A stretch of DNA of 64,000 nucleotides, from contig JAFRUH010000026.1 in the NCBI GenBank assembly GCA_017438975.1, forward strand, positions 1-64,000, in the 5' to 3' direction. The position numbers and the translations under genes are program-made. Under the pieces are notes generated by a model, which saw only the letters and a program-made list of their open reading frames with translations, did not search any database and had not been told where the DNA came from. The stretch comes from Bacteroidales bacterium (GTDB taxonomy: Bacteria; Bacteroidota; Bacteroidia; Bacteroidales; UBA932). Every line of letters starts with the position of its first letter. Positions within the stretch are counted from its first letter, which is position 1. Shown one piece after another: positions 8,727 through 17,306 of the stretch.

Positions 8727-11700
8727 TTAATATCTTACCTGAACACTGAACGTAACCGTACGGGCCTTCGGATAAGCACCGAGGTCGACACGGCGGAGGG
8801 TCGAGGAGGTTCCTTCGGAAGAAACGTCCGGATCGAATCCGTTGTAGTTCTTCCAGAGATAGAGGTTCTCCCCGATGACGCTGAAGGTGACATCCCGGAT
8901 GCCCGCCGTTTTCTTGAACGGAAGGGTATAGGACAGGGAGATGTTCTTCAGGCGGAGGTAGGATGCGTCATGGACCATGAAATCGCTCGGGAGGGCGGCG
9001 TCGCTCTTGCTCGCGACGCGCGGGATATCGGACTCCGGATTCCGCTCAGGATGCCAGGCGTTCAGCATGTAACGGTACTGGTTCGTGAAGATGGATCCGG
9101 CCATGTAGATTTCCGAGAAATTATAGATCTTGCCGCCGAGGGAATAGGCGAAATAGACGCCGAGACGGAGATTCTTGTAATGGAAGGTGTTCTGCATACC
9201 GCCGTAGATGTACGGATCGGCGTTGCCCTGGTAGACCAGGTCGGCCTGGCTGAGGATTCCGTCGTGGTTGATATCGTAGTAGCGGGCGGCGCCGCTGGCG
9301 GTGGAAGTTCCGACATAGGTGTTCGTGACCTTGTTGCGGGCCTTCTCGTCGTCGTTCTTCCAGGTTCCGCCGTACTTGAAGCCCCAGAGGGAGTTCAGCG
9401 GATAGCCGGCGACATAACCGTACATCATGTACTTGTTGTTGCCCCAGCTGTCATAAGCGGAAACGAACTCCTCGCCGCCGATGTCCTCGACTTTCTGGTC
9501 GTTGTGGGAAATCGTGAAACTGGTCTCCCAGCCGAAGTTCTTCTTGACGATATTCCGGGTCTCGACCGTGAGTTCCACACCCTTGTTGGAGGTCTTTCCG
9601 ATGTTGACGAACTTCGAGGAATAACCGGCCGTCTGGGCGACCTGGACATTGAGAAGAAGGTCGGAAGTATGGGAAGAATAGACTTCAGCGGTAACGGAAA
9701 GGCGGTTCTTGAAGGCGGAGAAATCAAGGGCGGCGTTATAGGCCGTCGTGGTCTCCCACTTCAGGTCCGGAGAGTCCAGCCGGCTCCGGTAGGTCGCGAC
9801 AGGCTGTTTGCCGTCGAACAGGTAGCCGCCCGTCGTCGTAGAAAGGATAGCGTGGGAGCGGTAGGCGCTGATGGCGTCGTTACCGGAGATACCTGCGCTC
9901 AGACGGAGGGACAGGTCATCGATCCAGCTGACGTTCTTCATCCAGGGTTCGTTGGAGATGCTCCACTTGAAAGCGCCCGAAGGGAAGGTTGCGTACTTGT
10001 TGTTCGGGGCGAAGTTGGAGGCGCCGTCCCGCCGGACCGTCGCAGTCAGGTAGTAGCGGGAGCCATAGTTCCAGTTGAAACGTCCGAAAACGGAGAATTT
10101 CTCTTTCGCGGAGTAACCAGTTCCGGCGCTGTAGGTTTCCTTGTCCTGGACCGCGTTCATGTTGTTCCACATGACGACATCGTCCATGTACCCTTTTCCG
10201 GAAAGTGAGAAGCTGTTGCTTGCGAAAGTATAATAGGAAAGTCCGGCCATAAAGTCGAAGGAGTGCTTTCCGGCCTTCAACTTGTAGGTCGCGGTATTCT
10301 CGGAGGACAGGGAATGCTCGTCGTACTCCGCCCGGTATGCATATCCGCCTTCATCTCCCTGGATCTTGGTCGGAAGGGTGCCGGGCTGGTACTGATACGT
10401 ATGGCGCTGGTAATAATAATAGGAAGCCGTGCTCCGGATCTCGAAGTTCTTGATCGGGGTGATGACGGCCGTGAAGTTATGGCTCATCGAATGACGGACC
10501 AGATAGTGGACGTTCATGTCGATGAGGGCCCGCGGTGAGTTGATCCAGCTTCCACTGTAATAAAAATCGTTAATCGTATCTTCGGGTTTCATGAGCGGAC
10601 TCAGATAGATGGCGCCGTTCGTCCAGGAACTGCCACCGATGTTGGTCTTGTTCTCATCATTGTCTCGCCAGGTGTAGGAACCGTTGTAACCGACTTTCAG
10701 CCATTTGAAAAGCTTGCGGTCAAGGTTGATACGGCCGGTGAAACGCTTCTGGCCGCTGCCCTGGACGATACCCTGGGTATCATTGTACGAGAAAGAGGCG
10801 TACCGGCTGCTCGCATCGGTCCTTCCGGAAAGGGAAAGGGCGTAGTTCTGCGTAATCGCGGTACGGGTAACCTCGTCGATCCAGTCGGTTCCCTGGCCGG
10901 CGGCGAGCGGGTCCTTGAACCTGCTCAGATAAAGCGGGACATCCAGTCCGGACGCGATGCCGGCTGCCGCCGCATTCGAATCTCCTCCGAAGGATACCAC
11001 CTCGTTGCGGTAGATCTGGAGCTCGCTCGCGTTCATGATGTCGAGTTTCTTCGGCAGCTGCGAGAATCCGATATCGGACTTGAAGGTAATGTTGGTCTTG
11101 TCCTTCTGGCCCTGGCCCTGCTTCGTCGTGATGATGATGACGCCGTTCGCACCGCGGGATCCGTAGATGGCGGTGGAGGAGGCGTCCTTCAGGACGGAAA
11201 TATTCGCGATATCGTCCGCATTGATATCGTTCAGGTCGTGGATGGCATCGATGATGCCGTCCACGACGTAGAGCGGTTCATTGGACGCCGTAATGGAACG
11301 GGATCCACGGATACGGACCGTCGTGGTCGAGCCCGGGGCGCCGTCGGTGGACATGAAGTCCGCACCTGCGATACGGCCCTGGAGGGCGTTGTCGACGGAA
11401 AGGACCGGAAGGCTCTGGATATCAGCCATCTTGACATTCGTCACGGAACCGGTCAGGTCTTCTTTCTTGACCGAGCCGTAACCGATCATGACGACTTCCT
11501 GAAGGACGTTTTCATCCTCGGAGAGGGTGATATTGTATTTGGTCCGGTTCCTGGAGACCTGGACGGTCTGCGTCTCGTATCCCATATAGAGGATCTCGAG
11601 GGTCCTTCCGGGACGGACCTTGAGGGTGAATGCGCCGTTCCCGTCCGTCGAGGTTCCCTGGGTGGTACCTGCGATCCTGATGGTCGCGCCGGGGAGAGGG

Positions 11701-11855
11701 GCCCCGTCCTTGTCGACGACCGTTCCCGTGATGGTCATGGGTTCGGAGGATCCCTGTGCATAAAGCGTTACCGCCGCTGTTGCATGGAGGCAGAACAGCA
11801 GCACCGTTGCCACGAAGGGCAAAGCTAGTTTTTTCAATATTGCATGCATCTCCAT
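8727..11855 (-). CDS. SusC/RagA family TonB-linked outer-membrane transporter
   Basis: A 1042-residue SusC-type transporter. In order: signal peptide (about residues 1-34, ending near Y-A-Q-G), a carboxypeptidase-regulatory-like domain (G-T-V-V-D-K-D-G-A-P-L-P-G-A-T-I), a TonB-box-like segment (E-V-V-M-I-G-Y-G) and the plug with V-R-I-R-G-S-R-S-I, V-V-D-G-I and L-K-D-A-S-S-T-A-I-Y-G-S-R-G-A-N-G-V. A large beta barrel follows, ending in the aromatic-containing strand F-S-V-Q-V-R-Y. It works with the adjacent SusD and uses TonB energy to import a ligand. It is not an FecI/FecR-type transducer: there is no N-terminal STN domain. Confidence 0.96.
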   Translation of the reverse strand: MEMHAILKKLALPFVATVLLFCLHATAAVTLYAQGSSEPMTITGTVVDKDGAPLPGATIRIAGTTQGTSTDGNGAFTLKVRPGRTLEILYMGYETQTVQVSRNRTKYNITLSEDENVLQEVVMIGYGSVKKEDLTGSVTNVKMADIQSLPVLSVDNALQGRIAGADFMSTDGAPGSTTTVRIRGSRSITASNEPLYVVDGIIDAIHDLNDINADDIANISVLKDASSTAIYGSRGANGVIIITTKQGQGQKDKTNITFKSDIGFSQLPKKLDIMNASELQIYRNEVVSFGGDSNAAAAGIASGLDVPLYLSRFKDPLAAGQGTDWIDEVTRTAITQNYALSLSGRTDASSRYASFSYNDTQGIVQGSGQKRFTGRINLDRKLFKWLKVGYNGSYTWRDNDENKTNIGGSSWTNGAIYLSPLMKPEDTINDFYYSGSWINSPRALIDMNVHYLVRHSMSHNFTAVITPIKNFEIRSTASYYYYQRHTYQYQPGTLPTKIQGDEGGYAYRAEYDEHSLSSENTATYKLKAGKHSFDFMAGLSYYTFASNSFSLSGKGYMDDVVMWNNMNAVQDKETYSAGTGYSAKEKFSVFGRFNWNYGSRYYLTATVRRDGASNFAPNNKYATFPSGAFKWSISNEPWMKNVSWIDDLSLRLSAGISGNDAISAYRSHAILSTTTGGYLFDGKQPVATYRSRLDSPDLKWETTTAYNAALDFSAFKNRLSVTAEVYSSHTSDLLLNVQVAQTAGYSSKFVNIGKTSNKGVELTVETRNIVKKNFGWETSFTISHNDQKVEDIGGEEFVSAYDSWGNNKYMMYGYVAGYPLNSLWGFKYGGTWKNDDEKARNKVTNTYVGTSTASGAARYYDINHDGILSQADLVYQGNADPYIYGGMQNTFHYKNLRLGVYFAYSLGGKIYNFSEIYMAGSIFTNQYRYMLNAWHPERNPESDIPRVASKSDAALPSDFMVHDASYLRLKNISLSYTLPFKKTAGIRDVTFSVIGENLYLWKNYNGFDPDVSSEGTSSTLRRVDLGAYPKARTVTFSVQVRY

Positions 11856-11863
11856 GGTCGGTA

Positions 11864-12985
11864 TTACTGATTATCGTCATCTTTCTGGAAGACCGTGTCC
11901 CTACCGCTCTTCCCGCCGTTCAGGAGGAAGAGGTCTTCGTCCTGGACGTGCTTGTTGCTGGTGATTTTCCTCAGGTAGACATTGTCCAGGAAAATCCGGT
12001 TCGGCTTGCCGGGGACCGGAGACAGTGAACCGGCCGTGAACCGGATCCGGGTATTCGAAGTGAGCGGATTGGTGTCCGTCCCGACGATGCCGACAAGGAA
12101 CTGGCCCTCATCCCACATGTCACTCGGGAATTTCTCCGAGTTGAGATCATAATAGGGTGCTTCGAATTCGATCTTGGTCGTTCCCTGGGCCTCGAAATCA
12201 CGGATGACACCGCCGCCGACCACTTCCACGGTCAGCTTGTTGGCATCCTTGTTTCCGTCGAGGTCCGTGTAGGCGACCGCCCGGAAGGAGAGGACGATGA
12301 GGGTGTCCCTGTGGAGATCGTCCACATAAGGGGTTAAGAGATCGGCACCGTAACCGTCTCCGCTTCCCAGCATCAGATAGCCGTTCTTGCCGTAGAGATA
12401 AGCCTCTTCCCGGCCATCGATCACAGTGGATTCCCAGCCGCGGTTCTTGTCGGTGGCGGACCACTCGGAGGAGATTTTACCGTCCAGTTTCCGGGGATCG
12501 GAGGATCCGTACTTGGACCAGGACATATCGCTGGATAGTCTTGCCGTAAGGCCCTGATGGACAGGAAGATAAGAACCAAGCGACAAATCCGGTGCGGTCA
12601 GCATGAGCGTTCCGCTGCGACGGGTGTAATAAGGGATGTTGTAACGTTTGGCGTAGGTCAGCTGCAGTTCGTACAGATCGTCCTTGATCTTTTCGAAACG
12701 GGTCACTGATGCCCATGGCTTCGTTTCGGCATCCTGCCATCTGGGGGTGACTTCCACGTTGGTTTTGACGTAGAAGGTTGCCTCGCCCTTCCGAACGCTG
12801 ACGCTGGCGGCGCTCAGGGGTGTCAGGGAATCGGGGTGCTCATAGACTTCGACGAACTCCGGCCGTTCCGCATTCGGATCGTCGTGACGGCACGACGACA
12901 GGAAAGGGAAGACCAGCATTGCCGCAGCCCCGGCCAGAAGGCCGGAAAGACGGACCGGATTCCCGGTAAGGGATTGGTTTGACAT
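11864..12985 (-). CDS. BACON-like lipoprotein of unknown function
   Basis: A 373-residue predicted lipoprotein (F-L-S-S-C, Cys32). Residues about 55-145 look like a BACON-type beta module (V-S-V-R-K-G-E-A-T-F-Y-V-K-T-N and P-W-A-S-V-T). The C-terminal part, about 160-360, is a second beta-rich domain ending in N-R-I-F-L-D-N-V-Y-L-R-K, a pattern common in carbohydrate-binding jelly-rolls of Bacteroidota. It lies 8 nt upstream of susC and 33 nt downstream of the phosphodiesterase-fold gene, so it is part of the same operon. I do not recognise the exact family. Confidence 0.7.
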   Translation of the reverse strand: MSNQSLTGNPVRLSGLLAGAAAMLVFPFLSSCRHDDPNAERPEFVEVYEHPDSLTPLSAASVSVRKGEATFYVKTNVEVTPRWQDAETKPWASVTRFEKIKDDLYELQLTYAKRYNIPYYTRRSGTLMLTAPDLSLGSYLPVHQGLTARLSSDMSWSKYGSSDPRKLDGKISSEWSATDKNRGWESTVIDGREEAYLYGKNGYLMLGSGDGYGADLLTPYVDDLHRDTLIVLSFRAVAYTDLDGNKDANKLTVEVVGGGVIRDFEAQGTTKIEFEAPYYDLNSEKFPSDMWDEGQFLVGIVGTDTNPLTSNTRIRFTAGSLSPVPGKPNRIFLDNVYLRKITSNKHVQDEDLFLLNGGKSGRDTVFQKDDDNQ

Positions 12986-13018
12986 AATTATTGATGTTAA
13001 TAGTTTTGGTTGTTTCTG

Positions 13019-15487
13019 CTATCGGGTCAGGTCGAAGTCGACCAGGATCGGACGGTGGTCCGATGGATCGTAGAAAGCACTTACATAGGTGCTCGGACGG
13101 CTGGAGGTCCATTTGTCGACCAGGATGCCGGCATCGACGACGGACCGCATCATGGACGGGTTGGCGTACATGAAATCGATCCGGGAATTGCCGTAGGTGC
13201 TGGAGCAGAAGGAGCCTTTCCAGGTCTCGGCGATGATGTCGACGAGGTCGGTCTGCTCGAGGATCACGTCCTGGGTCAGGAGACGGGTGTCGTTCTCCGG
13301 ATACCCGTAGAACCAGTTGTCCTTCCGGGAACGGGAATTCAGGTCGCCCATCAGCAGCCAGTCGGCATTGGCATATTTCGGATCGTTGACGGTATGGGCG
13401 ACGATATACTGCATCTCGAACTGGCGGTAGTAATCGCCGCCGTGCTCCGCCTTGCTCGCTTCCTGGGCCGCAGTTCCGGACACTCCGAACGAATAGGCCT
13501 GGGGCCACATATGGCAGGTCACGATATTGATTTTCCGGCCGGCCACCTCGATCTGCTGGATGGCTGCGCCATGGGAGACGGGTTTGCCCGTCACGTCGGT
13601 ATCGGTAATCTTGAGGAGCGTCCTCACCGGGTACTTGGAGGTGGTTTCCTGGGGATAGTTGTCACGCTTCCCGCTCAGGGCCGTGTAGTTGTGGCCGTAC
13701 CGGGCCGCCAGGGAGGCCCATCCGTCCGGCAGGAACCGCTCCTGGGACGGGGCGGACTGGTTCGTGTTGTTCTTGTAGATGGAAGCCGCCTCGCACCAGA
13801 CGCAGACATCCGGATCATATTTCTTGACCCACTTGACGAAGGTATTGTAGTTGTTGGCCTGGTCCGCCCACATCCCGTTCTGGATGTTCCAGTAAAGGAT
13901 GCGGAGATTGCCCTTCCGCTGCTGGGCCTCCCCTTTCCGGACCATGATATTGTCGACCCAGAAGCCGTGGACCCCGCTTCCAGTATCGTTGCCGGCGAGA
14001 TAAAGGGCCATCCCGTCCGTCGCCCGATCGACTTCCAGTTCCACGTGATGCCACGCCTTCGCCTCGGAGAGGGAGGACGGGGCTGGAACCGCAGTCCGGG
14101 GAACGACGATGCTGGATGAGACGCCCGTATAAGAAGGAGTCACCTCGATTCCCTTCCCGTCCAGTTTGCAGGAACGGATCATTCCGCCGTTCTCGACATG
14201 GATGAGCAGGTCGTCGGTCACCCCGTTCTGGAAACAGAAATCGAAGGATGCCGTGACGGAATACATCCCCTCCAGGTTCCCGACCGCCGGGGTCTGGAGG
14301 ATTCCCCGGGCTGAATTGCCCATTCCGACGGAGACATAACCCTGCCATTCCATGCAGCGGAACAGGTATTTCCAATCCGCGAGATTCCGGGAAACCACAT
14401 AGGAATCAGACATCGCATGGGACTCCCCTATCGTCTTTCCGCTGACATCCGCCCATGTATTGGACTGGATGAAACCGGTTCCGGGCATATTGTACGAAAC
14501 GGGGGTATACGAATCGGCGTAACCGTTCCTCCCGTTTCCTCCGGCAATGCCGATATCCTGCCCGTCCGGAGCGAAACCGCTCCCCTTCTCACCCGCCATG
14601 ACATCTCCGCCCCAGACGAAATTGTCGAACCCTTCGAACCAGACGATTTCCTCGTCGGGGGTGTAGGTCAGCGGGATGGATTCCACTTCATCTGCTTTCA
14701 ACTCGAGAGGGCCCGAGGACCATATCATGACCCTGTGATCCTTGTCACAGAGCGTGATTTCAAGGCCTTTGGATAGTTTGGCGGGAACGACGGGAATATA
14801 AAGATGAAAGTCCTTTTCCCCGATTGACGTTCCGGAGCCGCCGCCGTTGCAGTTCAGCACGACGAAATCCGTGCTTTCCGCAAGAAGCAGCTGGCTTTTG
14901 GACGGCAGATAGGATGCGATGCCGGCGATTTTCTCGCCGCCCGCCGCCTTGACTTTCACGGATGTGAGGCTTCCTTTGCCGGAAATGGCTAGATCGAGGA
15001 GGCAGATCGCATCGGAAAAAGACAGGACGTTGCCGGTCCGTTCCGAATACTCAGCATACTGGGGGAAGGCGTCCAGCGCGCCGGCCGTCGACGGATAGGA
15101 CTGCGAATAGGGGACCTTGATCTCACGATAGGGCGTAGAGCCGTGCCAGGCGGATGTTTTCGGGACGGAAAGGACTGCGGAATAGGTATTTGCGGATGAT
15201 TCATCCACATCGCAGTACCAGTTTCCTTCGGCATCCTTGAGGAGCGGATAGTTTTTACTGTTCATCCGGACGGAATATCCGGTGAAATCATCGGGCTTTT
15301 CCAGGAGCTGCCGGCGTATCGCTCCGCTCCGCTCCGCATAGAAACGGACTTTCCCGTCGACGACTTCGATCGGGTCGCCTTTCTTGCCGTCCGGTTTGTT
15401 CTGGCCGTTCGGATCGGGGACGGGTTTCTTGCACGAAAAGGCAGCTATTATAAGAAGGACCGCTGCCAAAGTCCGGCGAATTTCCAT
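13019..15487 (-). CDS. Endonuclease/exonuclease/phosphatase-fold surface lipoprotein
   Basis: An 822-residue predicted lipoprotein (A-A-F-S-C, Cys19) and first gene of the operon. The N-terminal 500 residues are beta-rich and include a jelly-roll-like segment (E-G-F-D-N-F ... W-V-D-N-I-M-V). The last 290 residues are an endonuclease/exonuclease/phosphatase (EEP) domain: I-L-Y-W-N-I-Q-N-G-M (metal-binding Asn), C-E-A in place of the usual metal Glu loop, I-V-T-C-H-M-W (catalytic His region), L-M-G-D-L-N-S-R-S, R-I-D-F-M-Y and the final S-D-H-R-P-I catalytic His. All core EEP motifs are present, so it is probably an active surface phosphodiesterase, such as a nuclease. The substrate cannot be read from the sequence. 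Confidence 0.85.
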   Translation of the reverse strand: MEIRRTLAAVLLIIAAFSCKKPVPDPNGQNKPDGKKGDPIEVVDGKVRFYAERSGAIRRQLLEKPDDFTGYSVRMNSKNYPLLKDAEGNWYCDVDESSANTYSAVLSVPKTSAWHGSTPYREIKVPYSQSYPSTAGALDAFPQYAEYSERTGNVLSFSDAICLLDLAISGKGSLTSVKVKAAGGEKIAGIASYLPSKSQLLLAESTDFVVLNCNGGGSGTSIGEKDFHLYIPVVPAKLSKGLEITLCDKDHRVMIWSSGPLELKADEVESIPLTYTPDEEIVWFEGFDNFVWGGDVMAGEKGSGFAPDGQDIGIAGGNGRNGYADSYTPVSYNMPGTGFIQSNTWADVSGKTIGESHAMSDSYVVSRNLADWKYLFRCMEWQGYVSVGMGNSARGILQTPAVGNLEGMYSVTASFDFCFQNGVTDDLLIHVENGGMIRSCKLDGKGIEVTPSYTGVSSSIVVPRTAVPAPSSLSEAKAWHHVELEVDRATDGMALYLAGNDTGSGVHGFWVDNIMVRKGEAQQRKGNLRILYWNIQNGMWADQANNYNTFVKWVKKYDPDVCVWCEAASIYKNNTNQSAPSQERFLPDGWASLAARYGHNYTALSGKRDNYPQETTSKYPVRTLLKITDTDVTGKPVSHGAAIQQIEVAGRKINIVTCHMWPQAYSFGVSGTAAQEASKAEHGGDYYRQFEMQYIVAHTVNDPKYANADWLLMGDLNSRSRKDNWFYGYPENDTRLLTQDVILEQTDLVDIIAETWKGSFCSSTYGNSRIDFMYANPSMMRSVVDAGILVDKWTSSRPSTYVSAFYDPSDHRPILVDFDLTR

Positions 15488-15511
15488 TGCTTCAGTCTAA
15501 ATATGTAAGTA

Positions 15512-15519
15512 CAAAATTA
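15512..15519 (-). promoter_or_regulatory. Likely -7 box of the EEP-SusCD operon promoter
   Basis: TAATTTTG on the minus strand, 24 nt before the ATG at 15487. There is no TTG at the expected -33 position, which would fit a promoter needing an activator. The surrounding 15540-15650 is very AT-rich compared with the rest of the window. Confidence 0.5.
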
Positions 15520-15639
15520 GCAAGAAAACGCCGGTGCTGTTTTTAAAAATCTTAAGTAAAGTTCAAATCAAGATTACAATATGATAGAATTACCAATATT
15601 TACCAATATAATGAATTGATAATTAATATAATAATTCAA

Positions 15640-15670
15640 TAAAAGAAAAGTCGGTTCCGAGGCCGAAATC
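15640..15670 (-). terminator. Possible weak terminator after the regulator gene
   Basis: Minus strand TCGG, 8-nt loop, CCGA, then CTTTTCTTTT. The stem is only four to five base pairs, so the call is tentative, but its place directly after the stop at 15675 fits. Confidence 0.4.
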
Positions 15671-15674
15671 AAGG

Positions 15675-17225
15675 TCAGAGAGTCTTGATCATCTCTTCGA
15701 ATCTGTCCTTTCCGCAGAGCGCGGCGGCCTTCAGGCGGGAGCGGTACGTATAGACGGTCGAAGGAGAACAGTTCAGGAACCGTGCGATCTCCCCGCTCTC
15801 CGTGATGCCGATCCGGATGGCCGCCAGGATCCGAAGTTCCGTCGGCAGTTCCGCTTCCCGGGTTTCCGGGAACCTCGCTTCTTCACTTAAAAGCGCATTG
15901 ACTTTAGATATGAAATCGGGATAGAGTTTCAGGAAGGTTTCATCAAAGGATTTGAAATAGTCCTGGTATCTCTCGTGGATGCCGGAAGGCTGACGAAGTT
16001 TTTTCACGAGCGCATCGGGGCCTCCGCTCCGCAGGATCTGCTTCAATTCCTTCCGCTGTCGCTCCGGTTCTTCCAGATACTCCGTAGCAAGCGTCATGTA
16101 CCGGATGATGTAATTGTCCCGGATATTGTTGGCGTCCTGAAGCAGACGGTTTGTCTTTTCCAGCATGCGGGAGCGGTGGGCCAGGAGGGTCATGAGCAGG
16201 AGAACGGCCAGGAGAAGGACCAGAAGGGTGAGGATGATCAGGTTCAGGAAATGGTCGGAACGGGCGTGCTCCCGGTCCAGCGCAGTTCCTATTACCGCCA
16301 AAGCCGGCCCCGAGAAACGCATCCGCTGGTTGAAACCCGCAACGGAAACATCCGTAAGAGTCTGTCTCATATAACGTGCAGACCTCTCGAAGTCACCCTC
16401 CTTGTAGAGAATCCGGGCAAGTTGATAGGGTGAAAGGTAATTCATGTTTGCGGCTTCATAATCATGGATGGACGACATGATCAGCCAGTGCTTTTTCTCA
16501 TCCGGATTATCAGCCAGCCCATTGAAATAAGCCATATAATTTGAAAAAACCGCTTTCCAATGCAGACTTTCCGTCCGGTCGTAAAGATCCTTCATGATGG
16601 CGAGCCCCCGGTCCGTATCGCCACCTTCCGCGAAAAGATGGGCCAGATTGATCCTTCCTTGATAAGAAACCGTATCCTCCCGGGCATACCGTTGCCGGGA
16701 CGCCAGGATCAGGGTATCGAGAGGGACGCGATGATACTTGGAATGGTGATGTTTCGCCTCGATGAGAAGCCGGACTTCCGTCCAGAGCCGGTTCCTGCGG
16801 AGACCCTCCCGGTCATACGCAGCGGTATCCAACTGATACAGCCAGTCAAGGGCAGTCATTTCCATATTTTTAAGTGCGAGGAAGCGGATTTCGGAAAGTT
16901 CCGTCCGAAATTTCTGCTCCCGGTTGGCCGCAGCGAGCCCCATCCTGCGTGTATACCGCTCCACCGAATCCAGACTGAAACTCATATAATACTTCCGGAG
17001 ACTGTCCGCCATGACCCAGCGGAGAGAATCCGACTCCGCCTTGTCAAAACTCTGACGGATCGGAACCGCCCCGGCTTCAAATCGTTCCCGGTACTCATCC
17101 CTTTGTTCGATGACCCGGTCCAGCCGCTCCAGGTCGGACAGGAATGGATCTTTGCGGCAACCTGTTACAACTGTCAGTGCCAGAAGAAGAAAGAAAGTTT
17201 TCCGGGAATGAAGTTTCATATCCAT
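15675..17225 (-). CDS. Membrane-anchored TPR/helix-turn-helix regulator (DUF6377-like)
   Basis: A 516-residue protein that starts with a signal sequence and the lipobox-like V-V-T-G-C (Cys23). A helical, TPR-like sensor part follows (residues about 30-320, for example the L-A-R-I-L-Y-K-E-G-D-F-E-R-S-A-R-Y-M repeat). One strong membrane helix sits near 325-350 (L-N-L-I-I-L-T-L-L-V-L-L). The cytoplasmic C-terminus ends in a LuxR-type helix-turn-helix around residues 475-503 (E-I-A-R-F-L-N-C-S-P-S-T-V-Y-T-Y-R-S-R-L). Proteins of this layout commonly sit beside SusCD loci in Bacteroidota. It is on the same strand just upstream of the EEP-SusCD operon, so it is the obvious candidate regulator. ATG at 17219 is an alternative start. 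Confidence 0.75.
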   Translation of the reverse strand: MDMKLHSRKTFFLLLALTVVTGCRKDPFLSDLERLDRVIEQRDEYRERFEAGAVPIRQSFDKAESDSLRWVMADSLRKYYMSFSLDSVERYTRRMGLAAANREQKFRTELSEIRFLALKNMEMTALDWLYQLDTAAYDREGLRRNRLWTEVRLLIEAKHHHSKYHRVPLDTLILASRQRYAREDTVSYQGRINLAHLFAEGGDTDRGLAIMKDLYDRTESLHWKAVFSNYMAYFNGLADNPDEKKHWLIMSSIHDYEAANMNYLSPYQLARILYKEGDFERSARYMRQTLTDVSVAGFNQRMRFSGPALAVIGTALDREHARSDHFLNLIILTLLVLLLAVLLLMTLLAHRSRMLEKTNRLLQDANNIRDNYIIRYMTLATEYLEEPERQRKELKQILRSGGPDALVKKLRQPSGIHERYQDYFKSFDETFLKLYPDFISKVNALLSEEARFPETREAELPTELRILAAIRIGITESGEIARFLNCSPSTVYTYRSRLKAAALCGKDRFEEMIKTL

Positions 17226-17279
17226 GGGTTTTGGGACCTAAAGTTAACACTTTTCCCGGACAGATTGCGCAAAAAGTAT

Positions 17280-17287
17280 TATCTTTG
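17280..17287 (+). promoter_or_regulatory. -7 box upstream of the carboxyltransferase gene
   Basis: TATCTTTG, 19 nt before the ATG at 17307. No matching -33 TTG is visible. Confidence 0.55.
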
Positions 17288-17306
17288 TAGAAAGAATCTC
17301 AGAATT

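Noticed and set aside
16560-17306. An N-terminal extension of the carboxyltransferase gene
   Set aside because: It would run antisense through the regulator gene and past the -7 box at 17280; the family start matches the ATG at 17307.
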